From Microbispora sp. NBC_01189 (lineage in GTDB: Bacteria > Actinomycetota > Actinomycetes > Streptosporangiales > Streptosporangiaceae), in NCBI RefSeq assembly GCF_036010665.1, contig NZ_CP108581.1, positions 317,501-381,500 of the forward strand: 64,000 nucleotides of DNA, given 5' to 3'. Below, in pieces: positions 1 to 6,235 of this stretch; the stretch's first letter is position 1, and each line of letters begins with the position of its first letter. The translations under genes and the position numbers were made by a program. The notes beneath the pieces were generated by a model that saw nothing but the letters and a program-made list of their open reading frames with translations, made no database searches and was not told where the DNA came from.

Positions 1-787
1 TGCCCCCGGCGTACGGCCGGGAGGAGGCCGGGGTCAGGTCGACCATGAACATCCACCACCCGCTGGAGACGACGAGCACCGCTCCGGCGGCGAGCAGGCG
101 CCCGATCCGCCGTACGAGCCGCCCCGGCGCGGCGTACAGGTAGGTGAGCGCGAACGCGGGCAGCACCAGATAGGCCTGCAGCATCTTGGTGGTGAAGGCG
201 AGGCCCACCAGCACGGCGACGGCGAGCAGCGTGCGCAGGCGGCCGGTGCGGATCGCCTCCAGGCAGAACCACCCGGCCGCCACCAGCAGGAACACCAGGA
301 TCGTGTCGGGGTTGTTGTCCCGGTTGATGGCGACGGTGATCGGCGTCAGCGTCATCACCAGCGCCGCCAGCAGGGCCGCCGCCCCGGCCGCGCGCTCGTC
401 GAGCCCGCGCAGCGACCGCCGTACGGCCGAGCCGACCAGGGCCACCGACCCGACCCCGGCGGCGGCCTGCGGCAGCAGCATGCTCCACGTGCCGAAGCCG
501 AAGATCCTGGCCGACAGGCCCATGACCCACAGCGCGAACGGCGGCTTGTCGACGGTGATGAACGACCCGGCGTCCAGCGCGCCATAGAAGAACGCCTTCC
601 AGCTTCGGGTGCCGGAGTAGATCGCGGCGGCGTAGTAGTCGTTGGCGTACCCGTTGCGGCCGAGCGCCCAGGTGTGGAGGACGGCCGCGAGGACCAGTAC
701 GGCCCACCTGCCCCAGCGCAGGAGCGGTGTCACGCGACCGGCCGGGGCTCGCCGGCCGATCGGGGTCAGGGTGGTGAGCACGGTCAT
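1..787 (-). CDS. ArnT/PMT-type membrane glycosyltransferase (3' end outside window)
   Basis: Membrane GT-C glycosyltransferase of the PMT_2/YkcB type, which transfers a sugar from a polyprenyl-phosphate donor to an extracytoplasmic acceptor. The 262 visible residues start MTVLTTLTPIGRR. An early ANDYYAAAI motif is followed by ITVDKPPFALW, the YkcB-like signature of the first extracytoplasmic loop, and then by several hydrophobic helices. The ATG overlaps the stop of the upstream GT2/GtrA gene (ATGA), so the two are translationally coupled. This matches the known YkcC/YkcB-type pairing, in which the GT2 enzyme makes the lipid-linked sugar that the GT-C enzyme uses. The frame is open to base 1, so the C-terminal half is unseen. 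Acceptor and sugar cannot be read from the sequence. Confidence 0.85.
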   Translation of the reverse strand, partial: MTVLTTLTPIGRRAPAGRVTPLLRWGRWAVLVLAAVLHTWALGRNGYANDYYAAAIYSGTRSWKAFFYGALDAGSFITVDKPPFALWVMGLSARIFGFGTWSMLLPQAAAGVGSVALVGSAVRRSLRGLDERAAGAAALLAALVMTLTPITVAINRDNNPDTILVFLLVAAGWFCLEAIRTGRLRTLLAVAVLVGLAFTTKMLQAYLVLPAFALTYLYAAPGRLVRRIGRLLAAGAVLVVSSGWWMFMVDLTPASSRPYAGG

Positions 788-1956
788 CGGGAGTCCTTGC
801 CGGGCGCGAAGACCCAGGATCGCAGGAGCAGGAAGCGCAACAGTGTGGCCAGGCCGTTGGCGACGATCACGGCGGCCAGTTCGGCCGCGCGCGGCGCTCC
901 GGCGGGCAGCGCGGCCAGTCCGGCGCTGGTCAGCGCGAGCCCCGCGACGAAGGCGACGAGCCCACCCAGGTGGTGCCGCAGCGCGCCCGCCCGGCCGCGT
1001 ACGCCGAAGGTGAAGCGCCGGTTGGCGGCGGTGTTGGCCACCGCAGTCACCAGCAGCGCGACCGCGTTGGCGGCCACGGCCGGCAGGACCGCGCGCAGCG
1101 CCCAGAACAGCGCGAGATGGGCGATCGTGCTGATCAGGCCGATCACCGCGAACGCCGGGATCTGCCTCCTGATGGACGTGGTGGCCGGGCGGAGCGGTGG
1201 ACGGCGCATGCTCGTGCGGGCGACCCGCCACATGCCGCGCAGGTCGCCGACAGCCGTCCGCACGATGTCCACCCGGCTGTCGGGGTCGTCCACCCAGTCG
1301 ACCGGCACCTCGTGGATGCGCAGGCCGTGCTGCTCGGCGAGCAGCAGCAACTCGGTGTCGAAGAACCACTCCTCGTCGCGCACGGCGGGCAGCAGCGCCT
1401 GCGCCACCTCCGTGCGGACGGCCTTGAAGCCGCACTGCGCGTCGGAGAAGCGCACTCCCATCAGCGACCGCAGGAGCAGGTTGTAGGCCCGGGAGATGAT
1501 CTCCCGCTTCGGGCCGCGCACCACGTTGGCCCAAGGAGACAGGCGGGTGCCGATCGCCAGGTCGCTGTGCCCGCTCAGCAGCGGCGCGACGAGCGGCAGG
1601 AACGCGTCCAGGCCGGTCGACAGATCGACGTCCATGTACGCGACGACGTCGGCGTCGCTGGCCTCCCACACCCTCCGCAAGGCCCGGCCCCGGCCCTTCA
1701 GGTTTAGGTGCACGGCCCGCACTCCGGGCAGCTCGCCCGCCAGCCGCTCGGCGATCCGCCACGTGGCGTCGGTGCTCGCGTTGTCCGCGATCGTCACGCG
1801 GAAGCCGTACGGGAACTCGCGGGCGAGGTAGCCGTGCAGCCGCCGCACGCTCGCGGCCAGCACGCGCTCCTCGTTGTGGACGGGGACGACCACCTCGACC
1901 AGCCGGGTCCGGCGGGACGCCCCCGCCTCCGGCCCGGACACCATCGTTACGCTCAT
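784..1956 (-). CDS. GT2 glycosyltransferase fused to a GtrA-like membrane domain
   Basis: A 390-aa two-domain protein. Residues ~18-240 are a DPM1-like GT2 fold with VVVPVHNEERVL, the nucleotide-binding TIADNASTDATW and the metal-binding YMDVDLSTGLDAF. Residues ~265-385 form a four-helix GtrA-type membrane domain. The family makes polyprenyl-phosphate-linked sugars and may help flip them. It is the first gene of a two-gene operon with the downstream GT-C transferase (4-base overlap). The ATG is preceded by AGGAGGG about 17 nt away, with a GGCCCC/GGGGCC hairpin between, which could bring the ribosome site nearer the start. An upstream motif resembling one before the window's response-regulator gene suggests two-component control. 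Function is clear at family level; substrate is unknown. Confidence 0.9.
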   Translation of the reverse strand: MSVTMVSGPEAGASRRTRLVEVVVPVHNEERVLAASVRRLHGYLAREFPYGFRVTIADNASTDATWRIAERLAGELPGVRAVHLNLKGRGRALRRVWEASDADVVAYMDVDLSTGLDAFLPLVAPLLSGHSDLAIGTRLSPWANVVRGPKREIISRAYNLLLRSLMGVRFSDAQCGFKAVRTEVAQALLPAVRDEEWFFDTELLLLAEQHGLRIHEVPVDWVDDPDSRVDIVRTAVGDLRGMWRVARTSMRRPPLRPATTSIRRQIPAFAVIGLISTIAHLALFWALRAVLPAVAANAVALLVTAVANTAANRRFTFGVRGRAGALRHHLGGLVAFVAGLALTSAGLAALPAGAPRAAELAAVIVANGLATLLRFLLLRSWVFAPGKDSR

Positions 1957-2000
1957 GGCCCCACGCTCGGGGGCCCTCCTGGGACCACCCTGAGGCGTCC

Positions 2001-2018
2001 ATTAACGCCGCATGAGAA
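2001..2018 (-). promoter_or_regulatory. Candidate response-regulator box upstream of the glycosyltransferase operon
   Basis: Read on the minus strand, TTCTCATG-N4-GTTAAT lies about 45-60 nt before the GT2 start. The same word pair (TTCTCATG and TTAAC, 4-nt spacing, other order) lies just upstream of the OmpR-type regulator gene at 14.6 kb. OmpR-family regulators bind paired half-sites of this size. Shared control is an inference from two sites. Confidence 0.3.
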
Positions 2019-2118
2019 CCCCGCCGCCGCGCCGCCGTCGCGAGCGGCATCACGGCCAGGAGCAGCACCGCTCCGGTAGGTACCACGAGGAGAGGGCAAC
2101 CCCGCGGATCGTGGTTCT

Positions 2119-4212
2119 CTAGAGCCCGACGCCGGTGTTGTAGCCGGACGCGATGACACCGCGGTCGAGCCAGTTGTCGCCTTGGAAGTCGGCGCGCACG
2201 TTGAGCCAGCCGTGCACGTTCCCGCTGGCCGGGTCGACGGCCAGGTAGTCGCCGCAGGCGTCGCCGTTCAGGTCGGCGAACCAGGTCTGACGCGCGCCGT
2301 TGCCGACCCCGGTGTTGTAGCCCGAGGCGATCGCGCCGCGAGCGGTCCACCGATCGCCGCCGGCCTCGGCGCCGGCGTTCAGCCAGCCCAGTACGCTCCC
2401 GTTCGCCGGGTCGACGGCCAGGTAGTCGTCCCGGCCGTCGCCGTTCAGGTCGGCGAACTGGATCCGGCGCCCGAACGGCCCGACCCCGGTGTTGGTGCCC
2501 GACGCGATGACCCCCACGTCCTGCCAGTGGTCACCGCTGGAGTCGGCGCCGCGGTTCAGCCACGCCCGCACGTTCCCGTTGCGCGGGTCGACGGCGAGGT
2601 AGTCGTCCCGGCCGTCCCCGTTCAGGTCGGCGAAGCGTGCCACCCGGCGCCCTGAGCCGCTCCCGTCCGGGCCGGGCACACAGGTGGGCGATCCGGCCCC
2701 CGGCGGGCTGCCGGTGATCCATCCCGCGTTCACGCCGTTGAGGATGCCGAGGTTGAAGACCTTGGCCATCTTCGTGTAGCCGTTGTCGTTCGGGTGGACG
2801 TCGTCGGCGATGTCGGCCTTGGTCACCGAACTCATGTCGACCAGCACCAGGTGCCTGCCGGCGCTGACGCGTCCCCGGACGAGCCCGGGCAGCCGCTGGT
2901 TGAACTGCCGGATCCGCGCGTCGATCGCGGGGGTACGCGACGGCACCAGCGTCGAGACGATCACGGTCGCCTGTGGCCGGACCGTGAAGACGAGGTCGGT
3001 GAGCGACATGAGCCGGTCCACGGCCGTGGTCGCCAGGTAGTCCTGGATCATGTCGTTGGTGCCGAGATGCAGCAGGACCACATCCGGCCGGTAGACCTGG
3101 AGCCAGCCCTGCGCGGAGGCCTGGATCTGGTCCACGCGCCACCCGGAATGCCCCTCGTGGTCCAGGTCGATGGCCGGCCCTCCGCCGCCGGGAGACCCCG
3201 GCGGGTTCCCTCCGGACGCCTGCGAGCCGACGAAGTCGTAGCCGAGTCCCTGGTAACCGAGGCTGCGCTGCAGGCTGATGCGGTAGCTGGACGAGGTCGG
3301 GCTCCCCACGCCGAGGGTGATCGAGTCGCCGAGCGGCATCACCCGCATCATCATCGGAATCCGGATCCTGGACACCGCGCCCGGGATCTCCTTCGCGATC
3401 TCGATCATGAAGTCCACGGCCACACTGACGGCCTCCCGGAGCGCCGCCCATCCGGACCAGAACTTGTCGACCATCTTGCGGATCCCGTTGCCCGCCATGG
3501 TGATGTAGCCGGGCAGCTTGTCCTTGGCCCAGACCTTGACGCAGCACTCCCAGGCACCGGCCCCCGCGCCCGCGAGGATCGCGCTCACCATCGTGTTCGC
3601 CCACTCCTTGGGATCACGGAGCGTGTGATCGAAAGCCTGGACGATCATGCCGCGGACCATCGTCCCGGTGAACGCCCCCGCGACCGCGCAGAACACCGCC
3701 GCCTCGGGCATGAAGCCCAGGCACAGCGCCCGCACCGCGATCCCCGTGAGAAGGCCGACGGCCCCGGCGACCACGCCCTCCCAGAACGTGGCGTTCGTGA
3801 GCGGCACCCCACCGGCGATGACGACCCCGATGCCGGTCGGCGTCCGCGTCAACCGGCCGTCGAAGTCCGCCCACTGCTCGACGCTGTCCCCGCCCATCCC
3901 GTTCGGATTGGCCTCGACGTCGGCTTTGATGGTGTCGCTGAGCCGCGCATTGCGACCCTGCGTCTCCGTCAGAAGCTGGGTCATCACAGCACTGGAGAAC
4001 CCGCCGGCCTCCAACTCGATGGTGACGTCACCCGACGGTTCGTCCACGGCGACCCTGTAGTTCCCCAACCGTTCCGCGCTCCCGGCCGACGCCGAGGCCG
4101 CCACAGGTGGGGGACAGAGACCGAGAACCAGAGCCAGCACGAGCGTCGTCGCCACGGCCACGCGGCCGGTCATCCATCCAGATCTCACGCGGGCCTCCGC
4201 ATCCGGGGACAT
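2119..4212 (-). CDS. Secreted SGNH/GDSL-family hydrolase with C-terminal FG-GAP repeats
   Basis: A 697-aa secreted protein. A signal peptide lies at residues ~14-42 (hydrophobic LVLALVLGL, then AASASAG). Residues ~45-285 are a domain I cannot name, with a Gly/Ala-rich hydrophobic stretch around 125-215. Residues ~290-490 form an SGNH esterase/lipase: MPLGDSITLG carries the nucleophile Ser, HLGTNDM is block III, and DDVHPND holds the Asp/His pair. The tail has three ~59-residue FG-GAP/VCBS units, each with FADLNGDG, a Ca-binding loop of beta-propeller type. The third unit reads NGDACGDY, slightly altered. Likely an extracellular esterase acting on polysaccharide or lipid. It lies 48 nt after the membrane-protein gene on the same strand and may be co-transcribed. 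Confidence 0.88.
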   Translation of the reverse strand: MSPDAEARVRSGWMTGRVAVATTLVLALVLGLCPPPVAASASAGSAERLGNYRVAVDEPSGDVTIELEAGGFSSAVMTQLLTETQGRNARLSDTIKADVEANPNGMGGDSVEQWADFDGRLTRTPTGIGVVIAGGVPLTNATFWEGVVAGAVGLLTGIAVRALCLGFMPEAAVFCAVAGAFTGTMVRGMIVQAFDHTLRDPKEWANTMVSAILAGAGAGAWECCVKVWAKDKLPGYITMAGNGIRKMVDKFWSGWAALREAVSVAVDFMIEIAKEIPGAVSRIRIPMMMRVMPLGDSITLGVGSPTSSSYRISLQRSLGYQGLGYDFVGSQASGGNPPGSPGGGGPAIDLDHEGHSGWRVDQIQASAQGWLQVYRPDVVLLHLGTNDMIQDYLATTAVDRLMSLTDLVFTVRPQATVIVSTLVPSRTPAIDARIRQFNQRLPGLVRGRVSAGRHLVLVDMSSVTKADIADDVHPNDNGYTKMAKVFNLGILNGVNAGWITGSPPGAGSPTCVPGPDGSGSGRRVARFADLNGDGRDDYLAVDPRNGNVRAWLNRGADSSGDHWQDVGVIASGTNTGVGPFGRRIQFADLNGDGRDDYLAVDPANGSVLGWLNAGAEAGGDRWTARGAIASGYNTGVGNGARQTWFADLNGDACGDYLAVDPASGNVHGWLNVRADFQGDNWLDRGVIASGYNTGVGL
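2122..2650 (-). repeat. Three tandem ~178-bp FG-GAP-encoding repeats
   Basis: Three successive coding repeats in the SGNH hydrolase gene. Each encodes FADLNGDG..DYLAVDP..G followed by a Trp-Leu-Asn segment and ends in IASG-NTGVG. They are similar at DNA level, so recent duplication is likely. Confidence 0.85.
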
Positions 4213-4260
4213 GATCGTCTCCCGGCGGAGGCGGCTACGATGTTAAATCGCGATGAACCC

Positions 4261-5241
4261 TCACGTTTTTCGCGCGGACGGCGTGATCTCGCCGGGGGTG
4301 AGGTCGTACGGCGACGCCGGACGGCCCTCGCAGCGGGAGTCGGGCGGAATCGCCACGGGCGCGGGAGCCAGCCAGGAAAGGGCGCTCCGTTCGACGTTCC
4401 ACTGGTAGAGGTCCACGGTGGTGTGCGGGACCCCGCCCGGCTCCGGGCAGAGCACCTGGGAAACCAGCAGGTCGTTGCGTACGAAACGGACCGCGCCCGA
4501 GCGTTCGAGGATGGTGACGAGCCGGTCGACGCTGGCGATCACGTAACCGATCGTGACCTGTTCGGCTTTGCCGTTCGGCTTGGTGGCGATCTCCATGGCC
4601 GTGAGCGGCAGGATCGGCGAGCGCAGCACCACCACTCCGGCCACCAGGGGAAAAAGCACGGCGAGCGTCCAGGTCAGGCCGTGCACCACCAACGGCGCGG
4701 CGGGCGCCGGGACCGGCCCGGTGACCAGCGGGGCGAGCACGGGCGGCGCGGTGAGCAGGATCAGCGCGGCGACGTCGGCCTGTGCCAGCGCCTGCGTGAT
4801 CGCCGGGCGGAGCAGCAGGAGGACGAGCACGCCAGAGACCACCGGCAGCACCAGGCAGACGGCCCGGATCCACGTACGGTTCAGTGGGCGGCGTTCCCGC
4901 ACGGTCAGCCCGGCGACCGCGAGCGTGAGCATGAGCAGGGTCGGCAGGAAACGGAGCTGCCAGCCGAGCAGCCCGATGCCCACGGCCACCGCGACCACCC
5001 AGTCGGGCACCCGGTCGGCGGCCCGCGCCACCCAGAAGGAGCGACGGGTGCTGAGCCGGTAGAGCGGCCCGAGCACCCGGCCGGCCAGCACCACGGCGGG
5101 CAGCACCCACACGAGCGTCAGCAGCACCGTGGTGAGCAGGCCGAGCGGGCTGACGTACTGCACGAGCAGCAGCAGGGTCTGCGTGTCCTGCCGGCTGGCG
5201 TACCAGAGCCAGTTTTCACGCGTCGCCGAGAGGGGGTGCAC
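4261..5241 (-). CDS. Multi-pass membrane protein of unknown function
   Basis: A 326-aa protein with about seven or eight hydrophobic segments between residues 20 and 210 and a soluble C-terminal ~110 residues. I do not recognise the family. The GTG start given here has no clear ribosome site, and its first codons overlap, in another frame, the end of a decayed methyltransferase fragment. The true N-terminus may therefore have been replaced or shortened at a recombination point. Codon bias is normal, supporting a real gene. The SGNH hydrolase follows 48 nt downstream on the same strand. Confidence 0.65.
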   Translation of the reverse strand: MHPLSATRENWLWYASRQDTQTLLLLVQYVSPLGLLTTVLLTLVWVLPAVVLAGRVLGPLYRLSTRRSFWVARAADRVPDWVVAVAVGIGLLGWQLRFLPTLLMLTLAVAGLTVRERRPLNRTWIRAVCLVLPVVSGVLVLLLLRPAITQALAQADVAALILLTAPPVLAPLVTGPVPAPAAPLVVHGLTWTLAVLFPLVAGVVVLRSPILPLTAMEIATKPNGKAEQVTIGYVIASVDRLVTILERSGAVRFVRNDLLVSQVLCPEPGGVPHTTVDLYQWNVERSALSWLAPAPVAIPPDSRCEGRPASPYDLTPGEITPSARKT

Positions 5242-5361
5242 TGGGCAGGAACGCCTGGCGTGGCACCGCCTGCATCACCGCATCGACCTCAGGGGGATCG
5301 CTCCGCCGTCCCAGCGGCGCATGCGGTCGGCCATCGAGTTCCTCAACTGGGTCGCGGTCAC
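5216..5361 (-). pseudogene. Fragment of protein-L-isoaspartate-type O-methyltransferase (lanthipeptide-associated)
   Basis: Two reading frames joined across one frameshift give the start of a PCMT-like methyltransferase: VTATQLRNSMADRMRRWDG, then PPEVDAVMQAVPRQAFLP, then a stop. The AVPR..F.P word and the preceding LR..M...LR pattern are the conserved N-terminus of the PCMT family, including methyltransferases of FxLD-type lanthipeptide clusters. The SAM-binding domain is absent, so this is a dead remnant. It lies just downstream of a LanC remnant on the same strand, the order expected for a lanthipeptide operon. Confidence 0.6.
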
Positions 5362-5475
5362 TGTGTCAGCTTCCACTCCGCCGAGCCTACCGTTCTCCAC
5401 GCCTCCAGGATGGCAGCCAGCGGAGGCGGACGCGGGCCCTCGGCCAACAGGAGGAGGCGCACCCCAGGTCAGCGA

Positions 5476-5997
5476 TCATGACAGGAGAAGGATGCGGTCC
5501 CACCGATCGGAGCCCTCATGACTCGGCAGGCGGCCGTACTCGGCTAGAGCAAGAGCGGTGCCCGCAGCGCCGGTCAGGAATCCTGGGCAGTTCTCGAACG
5601 CGCCGTTGTCGGTGTTGGAATGGCGAACGGGCGGCTGGCGTCGAAAGCGGTGGTGATCGCGCCCGCGGCCTTGGACGCGACTTCGGCATGGCGACCGGCC
5701 GCGCACTGGAGGACGCCGGAATGCCCATGACAGAGAGTCGGGCCGTCGGCGTCCCGCCCGCAGGCGGGTCGGGTGGCGAGAGAGGCCAAGGCGGTGTCGC
5801 CAACCTCGGCGAACGCGTCGTCGCCGAGTGCCTGGCTGGCGAGGGCGAGAGCCACGCTGATGCCCGGCGTCCCGTAGCACCATGCGTCCTGGCGTCCAGT
5901 TGGGCGGGCGAACCCGGCGGCAGGCGCTCTCCGCGTCACCCTGGAGGAGGCCGGCTGGGCGGACGATCTCCGCGAGCGTCCCTGACACGGCACGCAA
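5476..5997 (-). pseudogene. Decayed LanC-like lanthionine cyclase
   Basis: The C-terminal part of a LanC-family cyclase, split by a frameshift near 5620. One frame carries DAWCYGTPGISVALALA and TLCHGHSGVLQCA, the zinc-ligand motifs (Cys of CYG, Cys-His of CHG) that define LanC. The other continues with CPGFLTGAAGTALALAEYG and ends WDRILLLS, the usual LanC terminus. The first ~250 residues of a normal ~400-aa LanC are missing or unrecognisable. All three zinc ligands survive, so decay may be recent. With the adjacent PCMT fragment it marks a lost class I lanthipeptide locus. I see no dehydratase or precursor gene. Confidence 0.72.
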
Positions 5998-6195
5998 GGG
6001 CGGCCGGCGCCGGATCCATTCTCTCGTCGAGCGGGTCGTACGCCCCGGCCGTCCGGCTGTTTCCGTCTCTTACGCCGTCTCGTACGCCAAAGTCGCGCAG
6101 GAGGGAAATATCGGTCATCGCCTCAAAAACCAAAGCGCACCTGTAACCCCAACAAGTCACTTGCGCGGGCGTGACTGCGTCGACTTGGTGTGGAA

Positions 6196-6205
6196 GTATT
6201 AATAC
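6196..6205. promoter_or_regulatory. Perfect 10-bp palindrome in the leader of the HNH gene
   Basis: GTATTAATAC lies 31 bases before the ATG in a short A/T-rich stretch that could also supply a -10 element (TATTAAT). No good -35 is visible. It may be an operator or part of the promoter. Confidence 0.25.
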
Positions 6206-6235
6206 AGGCTTTCGAATTGCTTGAGGGGGTGTGTT

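Noticed and set aside
2794-5481. 895-codon plus-strand open frame
   Set aside because: Antisense to the SGNH hydrolase and membrane-protein genes. Composition is Arg/His/Asp/Gly-rich without domains, typical of a shadow frame in high-GC DNA.
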